From Dyella telluris (lineage in GTDB: Bacteria; Pseudomonadota; Gammaproteobacteria; Xanthomonadales; Rhodanobacteraceae), in contig NZ_CP060412.1 in the NCBI RefSeq assembly GCF_014297575.1, positions 2,914,001 through 2,978,000 on the forward strand: a stretch of DNA of 64,000 bases, read 5' to 3'. This document shows positions 29,427-38,655 of the stretch, piece after piece; positions within the stretch are counted from its first letter, which is position 1; each line of letters starts with the position of its first letter. The notes beneath the pieces were generated by a model. The model saw nothing but the letters and a program-made list of their open reading frames with translations, was not told the DNA's origin and did no database searches. The position numbers were made by a program, and so were the translations under genes.

Positions 29427-31247
29427 TCAGGCAGGTTGTCGCAGGCGGGTAAAGCCGTCGTCGCTCCAGTCCTCGCTGCCCACCCCGTGGTGCACGAAGA
29501 ACAGGCCGTCGGGGTCGTAGCGCCGCTTGGCGGCGGCCAGGCGCGGGTAGTTGCTGCCCCAGAACGAGGCCTGCCAGTTCGGCTCGAAGTAATTGCTTTC
29601 GGATACGTAGGAGCCCGCGCCGGGGGCGACCACCAGCAGCGCGTCCATGCATTGGTCGATGCGGGTCCTGTCCTGGCGGGCCTTGGCCAGGTCCGGCGAG
29701 GCGCCGGGCATGCCAGGGAAGGCTGGATCGCTCTCGCTGCCGGTAATGGCCAGCGCGAAGGCATCCATGGCGCCCGGGTTCATGGCGGTGTCGCGCGATC
29801 GGGCAATGGCGTCTTCCGGCGCACCGGCGAGGCCCTTGTTGAAATGCAGCGAGAAGCCCCACTGGCGTGTGGCCTGGAACATCGCCCCGGCCAATGCATC
29901 GATGCGGTGCTCATCGAGCAGCGACTGCGGCAGCCAGCCGGAGCGGTAGCCATGGATGAACTGGCCCACCTGTCCCTCGTCACCGGCCCATAGCACGTGG
30001 TTGCGCGGCGCATCGGGGCGGCTGTCGGCCACGATCAGTTGCGGTGCATGCTGGCGGAAGAAATCCGCGTCCCAGAAGCGCCGCGCGGGCAGGGCGATCA
30101 CCCGCGGCTCCTCTTTGAACTGATAGGCGCTGCGCGCCTTCACCCATGCAAAGAACGGCGCCCAGACCTGTTCCGCTTCCTGCTGGCTCAGGCCCTGGAA
30201 CACCATGGAGAGGTGCAGCATGTTCTGGTGAAACTTCATCTGTTCGCCCCAGTGCGGGTTGAACAGGGCGTTGCGATAAAAGCGCATGGCCTGCGCGATC
30301 AGCTCGCGATAGGACGCCTCGGAGTCGGCTTGGATGGCGCCGAACACGGCGCCAAAGGTGTCGGGCAAGTCATGCGTCAGCAGGGTCAGCTTCGTCACCA
30401 CCCCGATGCTTCCGCCACCACCACCCTTGATGGCCCAGAACAGCTCGGGCTCGTGGCAGGCGTTGACTACGTGCACCTTGCCGTCCGCCGTCACCACTTC
30501 GGCCTCCAGCAGATTGCCGCTGGCGCTGCCGAAGCGCTTGGAGAAACTGCCGAAGCCGCCGCTCTGCACCAGGCCTGCCACGCCCACCGTCATGCAGCCG
30601 CCACCCTGCACGTAACGCCCGCCTTCCGTGGTGACGGCGGTGTATGCGTCCACCCACATTGCTCCCGCTTCCACCGTGACGGCGGTGCGCGGCGCCTGTT
30701 TGCCTTCGCAGCCTTGCGGCACGAAGGCCTCATGTAGTGACACGCGATTCATGTGGCGCGTCCACACCAGCAGCGAGTCGGGTGCGTCCGAGGTGCCCTG
30801 GTAGCTGTGGCCGCCACCTTTCACCACCAGCCGCAGGCGATGCTTGCGGGCGAAGTTCACTGCCGCCACCACATCGCCGGTGTTCTCCGCTGCCACGGCG
30901 TACGCGCTGGGACGGGAAGTCCATGCATCGACCCAGCCGCTGGTCTGGGTGAGCGAGGGCGTGTCGCCCAGGTAATAGGGGTTGCGGATCTGCTTCAGCG
31001 CTTCCTCGCTGGCGGCATTGCCCACCGTCTCGAATGGCGAATGGAGCTGCTGCAGCCGACCGCCCACCGACTGGCCGAGCTGGTCCCACTGGGCCTGCGA
31101 CGGCCAGCCCGGATCGCCCGGCCGCACCCGTGTGAAGGGGCCGGTGAATCCTTTCGCGGCGGTGCGTGCCGAGACCGTGACCGGCGAGAGCGCCAGCGGA
31201 AGTAGCGGAAGGGCGATAGCGGCCTTGAGCAGATCGCGGCGGTGCAT
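29427..31247 (-). CDS. FAD-linked oxidase with BBE domain, Tat-exported
   Basis: This 606-residue protein starts at the ATG at 31247, preceded by GGAG. The frame is open well upstream, but only this start gives a signal peptide, and it has a twin-arginine look (HRRDLLKAAIALPLLPLAL). The FAD-binding PCMH fold spans about 115-300, with GGGHSYQG (144-151) where the His may hold FAD covalently, and GGCMTVGVAGLVQSGGFG. The berberine-bridge (BBE) motif is C-terminal: YFEPNWQASFWGSNYPRL followed by RRYDPDGLF. Such enzymes oxidise alcohols, sugars or alkaloid-like amines; the substrate is unknown. About 280 nt of non-coding DNA with several inverted repeats separates it from metK. Confidence 0.88.
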   Translation of the reverse strand: MHRRDLLKAAIALPLLPLALSPVTVSARTAAKGFTGPFTRVRPGDPGWPSQAQWDQLGQSVGGRLQQLHSPFETVGNAASEEALKQIRNPYYLGDTPSLTQTSGWVDAWTSRPSAYAVAAENTGDVVAAVNFARKHRLRLVVKGGGHSYQGTSDAPDSLLVWTRHMNRVSLHEAFVPQGCEGKQAPRTAVTVEAGAMWVDAYTAVTTEGGRYVQGGGCMTVGVAGLVQSGGFGSFSKRFGSASGNLLEAEVVTADGKVHVVNACHEPELFWAIKGGGGGSIGVVTKLTLLTHDLPDTFGAVFGAIQADSEASYRELIAQAMRFYRNALFNPHWGEQMKFHQNMLHLSMVFQGLSQQEAEQVWAPFFAWVKARSAYQFKEEPRVIALPARRFWDADFFRQHAPQLIVADSRPDAPRNHVLWAGDEGQVGQFIHGYRSGWLPQSLLDEHRIDALAGAMFQATRQWGFSLHFNKGLAGAPEDAIARSRDTAMNPGAMDAFALAITGSESDPAFPGMPGASPDLAKARQDRTRIDQCMDALLVVAPGAGSYVSESNYFEPNWQASFWGSNYPRLAAAKRRYDPDGLFFVHHGVGSEDWSDDGFTRLRQPA

Positions 31248-31363
31248 GGCGGACTCCGGTGCGTTGGGTGCCGGCCACTCTGCGCCCATCCGGCGCGGGA
31301 GCAAGCACGAGGTGATGAATGGTGCCCCGGCCGGGACGAACGGAGGGCTGGCGGTGACCGGCG

Positions 31364-31392
31364 TTGGACATACCTGTCCAGACATACATAAT
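31364..31392 (+). promoter_or_regulatory. Promoter with overlapping palindromic operator
   Basis: TTGGAC (31364-31369) and CATAAT (31387-31392) are separated by exactly 17 nt, a near-consensus sigma-70 promoter for the SGNH hydrolase gene. The palindrome TGGACATACCTGTCCA (31365-31380) covers the -35 and spacer, as a repressor site would. GACATAC also recurs at 31381. Confidence 0.65.
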
Positions 31393-31421
31393 CGAAAGCT
31401 CCCCGACAGTAGAGCGAACGC

Positions 31422-32117
31422 ATGAAGCGACTGACCTGGCTGGCTTTCCTCCTGCTCTCCCTGGTGGCCCCGGCCATGGCCCAGGCAGACAGCGCGCCGT
31501 CCTCCCACTGGGCGCCCGACATCGAGGCCTTCGTGGCCGCCGACCATGAGCGTCCGCCGATGCACAACGGCGTGCTGTTCATCGGCAGCTCGTCCATCCA
31601 GTACTGGAAGTCGCTGGCCGAGGATTTCCCTGGTGTCCCGGTGATCAACCGTGGCTTCGGCGGCTCGGCGCTGCCCGACTCCACTTATTACGCCGATCGC
31701 ATCGTGTGGCCGTACAAGCCCAACCTGATCGTGATGTATGCCGGCGACAACGACATCAACGACGGCGCCACCGCCGACCAGGTGCTCGCCTCGTTCCAGA
31801 AGTTCGTGGCGCGTGCGCGCGAAGGCGTACCCGGCGTGCCCATCGTCTACGTCTCGATCAAGCCGAGCGTGGCCCGCATCGCGTTGTGGCCGACCATGAA
31901 GGCGGCCAACGACAAGATCCGCGACTGGGCCGCCACGCAGAAAGACGTCCGTTTCGTGGACATCGCGCCCGCGATGTTCAATGCGCAGGGCAAGCCTCGC
32001 CCGGAACTGTTCCGTCCCGACGGCCTGCACATGCTGCCGAACGGTTATGCGCTGTGGATCGCCGCGCTGAAGCCGGTGCTGGCCGACTATGGCTTCGTGA
32101 CCCGGCGTATTCAGTAA
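31422..32117 (+). CDS. Secreted SGNH/GDSL-family hydrolase
   Basis: This 231-residue exported esterase-like protein has a signal peptide at 1-20 (ending PAMAQ). SGNH blocks are block I FIGSSSIQYW (nucleophile S57 likely), block II NRGFGGSALPD, block III YAGDNDIND and block V RPDGLHMLPNGYALW with the Asp-His pair. This subtype resembles acyl-esterases and lysophospholipase-like GDSL proteins. Substrate is unknown. Its own promoter with a palindromic operator lies just upstream, divergent from the BBE oxidase. Its 3' end overlaps the methyltransferase gene tail-to-tail by 7 nt. Confidence 0.9.
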   Translation: MKRLTWLAFLLLSLVAPAMAQADSAPSSHWAPDIEAFVAADHERPPMHNGVLFIGSSSIQYWKSLAEDFPGVPVINRGFGGSALPDSTYYADRIVWPYKPNLIVMYAGDNDINDGATADQVLASFQKFVARAREGVPGVPIVYVSIKPSVARIALWPTMKAANDKIRDWAATQKDVRFVDIAPAMFNAQGKPRPELFRPDGLHMLPNGYALWIAALKPVLADYGFVTRRIQ

Positions 32118-32941
32118 ACCAGCGCCCGCGCCTGCACGAAGGCGAAAAAGAACACCGCGTTCGGATCATTGCGCACCGCCTGCAGTTCGTGCCGCATGCC
32201 TTCGACCGTCGCGGTGTCCACTTTGCCGGTGGCCACCAGCTGGTCGGCCGCCGACAGCAGCAGCTCTTCCCAGAACTCGATCATCTGCTTGCGCTTGCCG
32301 GGCTGGCGGTTGTCGAGGTGGAAGCTTTTCACCTCGGTCTGCACGTCGCGGTAGCCGCCGGCCAGCAGCAGGTTGCCGAGTTTTGCGCCGATGAAGGGGT
32401 CGCCACCGCTGTCGTACTGCAGGTCGTTGAAGGCCATCCAGTAGCGCAGCAGGTTCGGCGAGTAAGGGTCCAGGAAGAACGAGGCGTTGAGCACCTCGGT
32501 CACATAGATCACGGCGCCGGGGCTGAGCACGCGGCGCAGTTCGCTCAGCACGCGGGCGGGGCTGGGCATGTGTTCAAGCACCCAGCACAGGTAGGCCGCA
32601 TCGAAGCTGCGGTCGGCGAAGGGCAGGTCGGTGGCATCGGCTTGCTGCAGGGTATAGCGCGCGCTGCACCAGGCGGTGGTGGCCAGGTTCTGCTCCGCTG
32701 CCGCCAGCTGCGCGGCGGAGAGGTCCACACCCGTCACATGCAGGTTCGGGAACCGGCGCAGCAGGATTTCCGTCTGTGCCCCGACGCCGCTGCCAATCTC
32801 CAGCAGCCTCGTCGCCTCGCTGTAATCGATGCGATTGAACAGGGTGGTCTCGAACATGCGTGCCTGGCGCACCAGTCGTGACTGCTCTTCGGGCGAAAAG
32901 CCATGGATGTAGGGAAACTCACCGGTGACAATGCTGTTCAC
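32111..32941 (-). CDS. SAM-dependent class I methyltransferase
   Basis: This 276-residue cytoplasmic enzyme has the SAM-binding motif LLEIGSGVGAQTEILLRRF (about 46-64), the acidic motif VTGVDLSAAQLA, motif II ADATDLPFADRSFDAAYLCW, and a post-motif VLSPGAVIYVTEV. The fold is Methyltransf_25/11 type; such enzymes act on small molecules or lipids. No neighbouring pathway gene points to the substrate. Expression of this gene and the SGNH hydrolase may interfere because their 3' ends overlap. Confidence 0.85.
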   Translation of the reverse strand: MNSIVTGEFPYIHGFSPEEQSRLVRQARMFETTLFNRIDYSEATRLLEIGSGVGAQTEILLRRFPNLHVTGVDLSAAQLAAAEQNLATTAWCSARYTLQQADATDLPFADRSFDAAYLCWVLEHMPSPARVLSELRRVLSPGAVIYVTEVLNASFFLDPYSPNLLRYWMAFNDLQYDSGGDPFIGAKLGNLLLAGGYRDVQTEVKSFHLDNRQPGKRKQMIEFWEELLLSAADQLVATGKVDTATVEGMRHELQAVRNDPNAVFFFAFVQARALVY

Positions 32942-33015
32942 GGCGGCAACCTCTGCGTGGCGACATGACGGGGAACGCTACGCCGCCCGCTGTCGACGTG
33001 AAGTCGCCGGGACGC

Positions 33016-33939
33016 TCAGGACGCCTTCGTCGATGGTTTCGCGTGTGGATGGGAAAGGATGAACGCCATGACGTCGCCCAGCGTTGGCGCCGCGCCGTCC
33101 ATGGGGCGCGACAGCGCGAACAGCAGGGCTTCGTGGCCCACGCCCGGGTAAGTGCGCAGGCGGCTGTCCTCGCCCTCGGCCTGGGTAGCGCGATACAGCG
33201 AAATCGCGTTCGACGGTTCCACCTCGTCGTCATCCGTGCCCTGCAGCAACAGCATCGGCGGCTCGGCGCCGTGCACGTAGGACACGGGCTGGCCGCGCCG
33301 CTGCTGCGCTGGCGTGGCACCAAACACGCCGAGCATGATGGCGTCGTCCTGCGGCACGGGGACAAAGTCGTAGCAGCCGGCCAGACCGATCAGGCCGGCG
33401 AGATCCGCGGGTTGCATCCCGTGTGCGCCCAGCCATTCGGGGTCGGTGGCCAGCAGCGCCGCGATCTGGCCGCCTGCGGAATGCCCCATGACGAACACGT
33501 CGTCGGGCGCGCCGCCCAGTTCTGTCGCGTGCGCGTGAGTCCAGGCCACGGCGCTTGCCGCATCCTGCATGAAGCCATCCAGCCGCACCTGCGGGTACTT
33601 GCGGTAATCGGGGATCACCGCCACCACGCCGTGCGCTGCCAGCGCGGTGCCGACGAAGCGGTACCACGCGCGTTCGCCCTGCACCCAGGTACCGCCGTAG
33701 AAGAACACCACCACGGGCGCGTGGGAGGCGTGCGCCGGTGCATAGACGTCCAGCGCCAGGCCGTGCGCTTCATCGAACACGATGTCCGCGTGCTGCGTGA
33801 TGTCGCGATGCTGGTCTGTCGCATTCAGGCCGGCGAACAGCGTGGCCTCGCAACCGCCAAGCCACAGCGGCGCCATGAGTAGCAGCACCCGGATGAACGG
33901 GGGAAAGGACAGCAGCTTGCGCGTTGGCTCGAAGGGCAT
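33016..33939 (-). CDS. Alpha/beta hydrolase lipoprotein
   Basis: This protein has about 307 residues from ATG 33939; an in-frame TTG at 33990 is less likely. Residues 1-30 form a lipoprotein signal with lipobox LGGC, so it is probably membrane-anchored in the periplasm. Hydrolase features are the oxyanion-type segment FFYGGTWVQGE, the nucleophile GHSAGGQ, an Asp in LLQGTDDDEV and a His in GVGHEALL. It fits the carboxylesterase/BD-FAE-like group. Substrate is unknown. It lies 66 nt downstream of dusB on the same strand. Confidence 0.82.
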   Translation of the reverse strand: MPFEPTRKLLSFPPFIRVLLLMAPLWLGGCEATLFAGLNATDQHRDITQHADIVFDEAHGLALDVYAPAHASHAPVVVFFYGGTWVQGERAWYRFVGTALAAHGVVAVIPDYRKYPQVRLDGFMQDAASAVAWTHAHATELGGAPDDVFVMGHSAGGQIAALLATDPEWLGAHGMQPADLAGLIGLAGCYDFVPVPQDDAIMLGVFGATPAQQRRGQPVSYVHGAEPPMLLLQGTDDDEVEPSNAISLYRATQAEGEDSRLRTYPGVGHEALLFALSRPMDGAAPTLGDVMAFILSHPHAKPSTKAS

Positions 33940-34005
33940 GGCGGCGGGAGTCACTGGGACATGCCCATGATGCCGTGTCGCCACGCGCAAGGGTTTGCGG
34001 CGGAC

Positions 34006-34992
34006 TCAGGCGGCGAGGCGCACGCCGTCCTGCAGGCTGGCGAAATACTCGCGCGTCAGGCGCAACTGGTCCTGCGCGGTCTCGGCCCGGTTCACCACGT
34101 CGCGGAACGCGGTGTTCTCCGCACGATCCTTCGCGTACCAGCCCAGATGCTTGCGCGCGATACGCACGCCCTGCAGCTCGCCATAGAACGCGTAGAGATG
34201 CTCCAGGTGATGCACGAGGATGTCGCACACCTCCCTCGGTGTCGGCTCCGGTAGCGTTTCACCGGTGGCCAGGTAATGGGAGATCTCGCGGAAAATCCAC
34301 GGCCGGCCCTGTGCGCCGCGGCCCACCATCACCGCGTCCGCGCCGGTGACGTCCAGTACGTGCTTCGCCTGCTGCGGCGTGACCACGTCGCCGTTGGCGA
34401 AGATGGGAATGCCCACGCTGGCCTTCACCGCGGCGATGGTGTCGTACTCCGCATCGCCTTCGTACTTGTCGGCGCGCGTGCGGCCATGCACGGCCAGTGC
34501 GGCGATGCCGGCATCCTCGGCGATCTTCGCGATGGTCAGCGCGTTCTTGTTCTGGCGATCCCAGCCGGTGCGGATTTTCAGCGTCACCGGGATGTCCACG
34601 GCATCCACCACGGCCTTCACGATGCGCGCCACCAGCGGTTCGTCCTGCAGCAGCGCCGAGCCGGACCACACATTGCAGACCTTCTTGGCCGGGCAACCCA
34701 TGTTGATGTCGATGATCTGCGCGCCGTGGCCGGCGTTGTAACGCGCCGCCTCGGCCAGCATCGCCGGGTCGTAGCCGGCGATCTGCACGCTCACCGGTTC
34801 GGGCTCGCCTTCATGATCCATGCGCTGGCGCGACTTGCGCGTCTGCCACAGGCGCGGATCGGCGTTGGTCATTTCCGACACGGCCAGGCCCGCACCCAGC
34901 CGTTTGCACAGCAGGCGGAAAGGCTTGTCGGTGACCCCGGCCATGGGCGCGAGCACCACGGGCGGGTCGATGCGGTAGGGGCCGATCTGCAT
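34006..34992 (-). CDS. dusB: tRNA-dihydrouridine synthase DusB
   Basis: This 328-residue flavoenzyme reduces uridines in the tRNA D-loop. The TIM-barrel start VVLAPMAGVTDKPFR, catalytic C100 in INMGCPAKKVCN, the FMN-binding lysine region TLKIRTGWD, the HGRTR motif and VMVGRGAQGRPWIF identify the DusB subtype. In enterics dusB is followed by fis; here it is followed by the hydrolase lipoprotein instead. A REP element lies between it and the upstream transporter. Confidence 0.94.
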   Translation of the reverse strand: MQIGPYRIDPPVVLAPMAGVTDKPFRLLCKRLGAGLAVSEMTNADPRLWQTRKSRQRMDHEGEPEPVSVQIAGYDPAMLAEAARYNAGHGAQIIDINMGCPAKKVCNVWSGSALLQDEPLVARIVKAVVDAVDIPVTLKIRTGWDRQNKNALTIAKIAEDAGIAALAVHGRTRADKYEGDAEYDTIAAVKASVGIPIFANGDVVTPQQAKHVLDVTGADAVMVGRGAQGRPWIFREISHYLATGETLPEPTPREVCDILVHHLEHLYAFYGELQGVRIARKHLGWYAKDRAENTAFRDVVNRAETAQDQLRLTREYFASLQDGVRLAA

Positions 34993-35022
34993 CCGGCCAT
35001 TGTACCCGGGTGAAGGACCCCT

Positions 35023-35103
35023 TGTAGGAGCGCACTTGTGCGCGACCGTTGAGCTGCGGTCTCACCGCTCCGTAGGCTTGTCGCGCACCAGTGCGCTCCT
35101 ACA
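35023..35103. repeat. GTAG/REP-type inverted repeat, copy 4
   Basis: The left unit TGTAGGAGCGCAC + TT + GTGCGCGAC (35023-35046) faces an inverse unit at 35080-35103 with CC replacing TT in part. The spacer of about 33 nt itself contains GAGCTGCGG/CCGCTC-like pairing. Confidence 0.88.
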
Positions 35104-35112
35104 GGAGACGCG

Positions 35113-36381
35113 TCAGTGCGCCGCCCGGGCCGCCAATGCCTGCGCCTGGGCCGGCTCGTGCTTGTGCCTGAACAGCAGCATGAACAGCACGGCCACGACC
35201 AGCGAATACGTGGCAAAGGTGATCCAGATGCCGGTCCAGTCCTTGCTCTCGTCCGGATGGGTGAAGAACGCTTCGATCACCAGGCCGCTGATGGAGCTGC
35301 CCAGCACCGCGCCGATGCCGTTGGTCATCAGCATGAACAGGCCCTGCGCGCTGGCGCGGATCGATGGATCGCTCTGGCCTTCCACGAACAGCGAGCCGGA
35401 GATGTTGAAGAAGTCGAAAGCCATGCCGTACACGATGCACGACAGCACGATCATCCACAGGCCCGGGCCCGGGTTGCCATAGGCGAACAGGCCAAAGCGC
35501 AGCGTCCAGGCCAGCATGCTGATCAGCATCACCGTCTTGATGCCAAAGCGGCGCAGGAAGAACGGAATCGCCAGGATGAACAGCGTTTCGGAGATCTGCG
35601 AGATGGACATGATGATGGCCGGGTAACGCACGGCCACCAGGTCCTTGTACTCATCCATCTTCGCGAAGTCGTGCAGGAACGTGTCGCCGTAGGCGTTGGT
35701 CAGCTGCAGCGCCGCGCCCAGCAGCATCGCGAAGATGAAGAAGACGGCCATGCGCGCGTCGCGGAACAGCTTGAACGAGGTCAGGCCGAACGTATCAAGC
35801 CACGACTGCTGCGCGCTGCGCTGGAAGCGCGGCGGGCACAGCGGCAGCGTGAAGGCATACAGGCCCAGCAGCAGTGCTGCGCCCGACGCCACGTAGAACT
35901 GGCCCGACGAGGTCTCCAGGCGCAGCAGGCTCACCGTCCACAGCGCGGCGATGAAGCCCACCGTGCCCCACACGCGGATCGGCGGGTAATCCTTGATGAT
36001 GTCCTTGCCCTCGCCCTTGAGCGCGTTGTAGGCCACCGCGATGGAAAGCGAGATGGTGGGCATGTAGAACATCATGTTCAGCAGCATCACCCAGAACAGC
36101 AGGCTGGGCGACTGCACCAGCGGCACCGCGAACAGGATGCACGCGCCGCAGAGGTGGAAGATGCCGTAGAGCTTTTCCGCGTTGATGTATTTGTCTGCGA
36201 TCACGCCGGCAATGGACGGCATGAACAGCGACGCGATGCCCATGGTGGAGAAGATCGCGCCGAACTGCGCGCCGGACCAGTGCTTGGTCTGGAACCAGTA
36301 CGCGCCAATGGTGAGCAGCCACGACCCCCATACAAAAAATTGCAGGAAGTTCATGGCAATCAGGCGCAGTCGCAGGTTCAT
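35113..36381 (-). CDS. Nucleoside:H+ symporter, NupG family (MFS)
   Basis: This 422-residue membrane protein has about 12 helices. ATG at 36381 gives MNLRLRLIAMNFLQFFVWGS, which aligns with the start of E. coli NupG/XapB; the longer open frame is not transporter-like. Further family features are GAYWFQTKHWSGAQFGAIFS, MPSIAGVIADKYINAEKLYG and YGMAFDFFNISGSLFVE. NupG proteins import nucleosides with protons. The cytoplasmic C-terminus ends in an Ala/His-rich tail. Specificity among nucleosides, or sugars in related members, cannot be read from sequence. Confidence 0.85.
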   Translation of the reverse strand: MNLRLRLIAMNFLQFFVWGSWLLTIGAYWFQTKHWSGAQFGAIFSTMGIASLFMPSIAGVIADKYINAEKLYGIFHLCGACILFAVPLVQSPSLLFWVMLLNMMFYMPTISLSIAVAYNALKGEGKDIIKDYPPIRVWGTVGFIAALWTVSLLRLETSSGQFYVASGAALLLGLYAFTLPLCPPRFQRSAQQSWLDTFGLTSFKLFRDARMAVFFIFAMLLGAALQLTNAYGDTFLHDFAKMDEYKDLVAVRYPAIIMSISQISETLFILAIPFFLRRFGIKTVMLISMLAWTLRFGLFAYGNPGPGLWMIVLSCIVYGMAFDFFNISGSLFVEGQSDPSIRASAQGLFMLMTNGIGAVLGSSISGLVIEAFFTHPDESKDWTGIWITFATYSLVVAVLFMLLFRHKHEPAQAQALAARAAH

Positions 36382-36608
36382 CAGCTGGATTCGTGTATTT
36401 CGGGCGGTGGCGAAGGGCGGGGATGGCACGCTCTGGCCATCAGGCCGGGCGTTGGCCGGGCCTGTCTGGACGAGCCGGGAATCCCCTTGCGGACGTCCCG
36501 GAACCAGCCGGGGCCGTGCCAAAATAGTGGCAGCCTAGAGGACCGCTGCGGTGGCGACAAGTTGCGCCGCCACGAAGTCCCGCCGTTCCCCGCCCCCTGG
36601 AGAAAGAC

Positions 36609-37235
36609 GTGAGCCTGTTCCTGACCATCGCCCTGGTCCAGCTGGTCGCTCTCATGAGCCCCGGTCCGGACTTCTTCTTCGTGTCGCAGACTGCAGTGAG
36701 TCGCACGCGTCGCCAGGCCATGTTCGGCGTCATCGGCATCACGCTGGGCGTCATGATCTGGTCGGCGCTGGCACTGGCCGGGCTTCAGCTGGTGCTGCAG
36801 CGGCTGGCTTGGCTGGAGCGCCTGATCTCCGTTGCCGGTGGCCTGTATCTGGCCTGGATGGGCCTGAAGATGCTGCGCGGTGCGATGAAGGCGCCGGCGG
36901 TGGCGGGCGAGCCCAGGCAGGTGCTGCAGCAGAGCGACGGGGCGACGCTGCGCGCCGGCCTGCTGACCAATCTGTCCAATCCCAAGGTGGTGATCTACTT
37001 CGGCAGCGTGTTTTCCGCCTTTCTTGGCGACCGCGTGGATGCCTCCACGCGTTGGGGCCTGTGGGCGCTGGTGAATGTGGAAACGCTGCTGTGGTTCACC
37101 CTGGTGGCCGGCGTGTTCGCCTTGCCGGCGATGCGTCGCGGATATCTCAGACTGTCGCGCTGGATCGACGGCCTGGCTGGCGCCGTGTTCGTGGCGTTCG
37201 GCTTGCACCTGATCTTCGCGAAACGCGGCATCTGA
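36609..37235 (+). CDS. LysE/RhtB-family amino acid exporter
   Basis: This 208-residue protein has about six membrane helices. The family motif near the N-terminus, LMSPGPDFFFVSQTAVSRTRRQ (shown here as LMSPGPDFF then SRTRRQ), marks LysE/RhtB exporters of threonine, homoserine or similar amino acids. TNLSNPKVVIYFGSVF near residue 118 is the second hallmark. Start is GTG at 36609, after GGAGAAAG. It is convergent with the FAD oxidase gene, with 18 nt between the stops. The substrate is unknown. Confidence 0.9.
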   Translation: MSLFLTIALVQLVALMSPGPDFFFVSQTAVSRTRRQAMFGVIGITLGVMIWSALALAGLQLVLQRLAWLERLISVAGGLYLAWMGLKMLRGAMKAPAVAGEPRQVLQQSDGATLRAGLLTNLSNPKVVIYFGSVFSAFLGDRVDASTRWGLWALVNVETLLWFTLVAGVFALPAMRRGYLRLSRWIDGLAGAVFVAFGLHLIFAKRGI

Positions 37236-37253
37236 CGCACCGGGAAAACGCGC

Positions 37254-38624
37254 TCAGGGCAGCAATTTGCCCGGGTTGAGGATGCCTTCCGGGTCGAATG
37301 CCGCCTTCACGTTGCGCATCAGATGCAGCGTGGATGCCTGCAGCGCAAGCGGCATGAATTCCTTTTTCACCAGCCCGATGCCGTGCTCGCCGGAAAGCGT
37401 GCCTTCCAGCGAAATCACCAGCGCGAATATCTCGGCGAGGCAGGCATGCGAGCGTTCGCGTTCTGCCTCGTCGCGCGGCAGCAGGTTCACGTGCAGGTTG
37501 CCGTTGCCGGCGTGACCGAAGCTCACGATCAGCACATCGTGCTTCTTCGCCAGCTGTTTGATGCCATCCACCAGCTCCGGCAGATGGCTGACGGGCACCA
37601 CCACGTCCTCGTTGATCTTGTTCGGCGAGATGGTGCGCTGGGCGGGTGACAGCGCCTTGCGTGCGGACCACAGGGCTTCGGTTTCCTTCGCGGTTTCTGC
37701 CACGCGCAGGTCTTCGAGGCCGTCGCCGCGTGCGGCACGCGATACGGCATCCACGGCGCTGGGCAGGGTTTCCGGCTCGCCATCCACTTCGATCATCAGC
37801 ATGGCGCCGGCCAGCGGCACGCCATCGCCACCGTAGTCGCGGGCCAGCTTCAGCGCGACGTCGTCGATGAACTCCAGCGCGCAGGGCGTGACCGGCTGCG
37901 CCATGATGCGCGCCACCGCGCGGGCGGCCGCGGATACATCGCGATACGTCGCACGAAGGGTACGCAGGGCCGAGGGCTTGGGCGTGAGTTTGAGGGTGGC
38001 CTCGGTGATCAGGGCCAGCGTGCCTTCCGAGCCGATCAGCAGGCGCGTGAGGTCATAACCGGTGGCGCCCTTGCTGGTGTAGGTGCCGCAGCGGAAACCT
38101 TCGCCCGTACCGGCGACGGCGCGCAGGCCCAGCGTGTTTTCGCGGGGACTGCCGTACTTCACCGTGCGCGGGCCGGCCGAGTTGCAGGCCAGGTTGCCAC
38201 CAATGCTGCACCAGGGCGACGACGACGGGTCCGGTGGCCAGAAAAAGCCATGGTGTTTGAGTGCCTGCTGCAGATCGCCATTGAGCACGCCGGGCTCGAC
38301 CACGGCGAGGCGATTGTCCGGATCGATGCGCAGGATGCGGTTCATGCGCTCGAAGCTCACCACCACGCCGCCGTCCACCGGCACCGTGGCGCCGGTGGTG
38401 TTGGTGCCGCGGCCGCGGCCGATCACCGGCACGCGATGCGCGCGACACGCCTGCACCAGTGCCTCGGTCTGCTCATGCGTGGTGGGAAACACCACGGCAT
38501 CCGGCAGCGCGTTGCGGCGTGAGTTGTCGTAGGCATAGGCAAGGCGTTCGGCCATGCCCGTGGCCATCGCGTCGCCGGGGAACTGTTGGCTCAGGGTGTC
38601 GAGCAGGGCAGCGGGAAGATTCAT
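37254..38624 (-). CDS. FAD-binding D-2-hydroxyacid dehydrogenase (GlcD/Dld-like)
   Basis: This 456-residue protein starts at ATG 38624 (MNLPAALLDTL); the longer frame is not family-like. The PCMH FAD-binding domain (about 40-220) contains VIGRGRGTNTTGATVP, SIGGNLACNSAGPRTVKYG and LLIGSEGTLALITEATL. The FAD-oxidase C-terminal domain includes SFGHAGNGNLHVNLLPRD and LSGEHGIGLVKKEFM, with the histidines that bind a metal near the substrate. The group contains glycolate oxidase subunit GlcD, D-lactate and D-2-hydroxyglutarate dehydrogenases. No iron-sulfur partner gene is adjacent, so a single-subunit D-lactate-type enzyme is more likely than a glycolate oxidase complex. Confidence 0.88.
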   Translation of the reverse strand: MNLPAALLDTLSQQFPGDAMATGMAERLAYAYDNSRRNALPDAVVFPTTHEQTEALVQACRAHRVPVIGRGRGTNTTGATVPVDGGVVVSFERMNRILRIDPDNRLAVVEPGVLNGDLQQALKHHGFFWPPDPSSSPWCSIGGNLACNSAGPRTVKYGSPRENTLGLRAVAGTGEGFRCGTYTSKGATGYDLTRLLIGSEGTLALITEATLKLTPKPSALRTLRATYRDVSAAARAVARIMAQPVTPCALEFIDDVALKLARDYGGDGVPLAGAMLMIEVDGEPETLPSAVDAVSRAARGDGLEDLRVAETAKETEALWSARKALSPAQRTISPNKINEDVVVPVSHLPELVDGIKQLAKKHDVLIVSFGHAGNGNLHVNLLPRDEAERERSHACLAEIFALVISLEGTLSGEHGIGLVKKEFMPLALQASTLHLMRNVKAAFDPEGILNPGKLLP

Positions 38625-38655
38625 GCGGCCAGTATCCCACTCTGTCGCCCCATGG

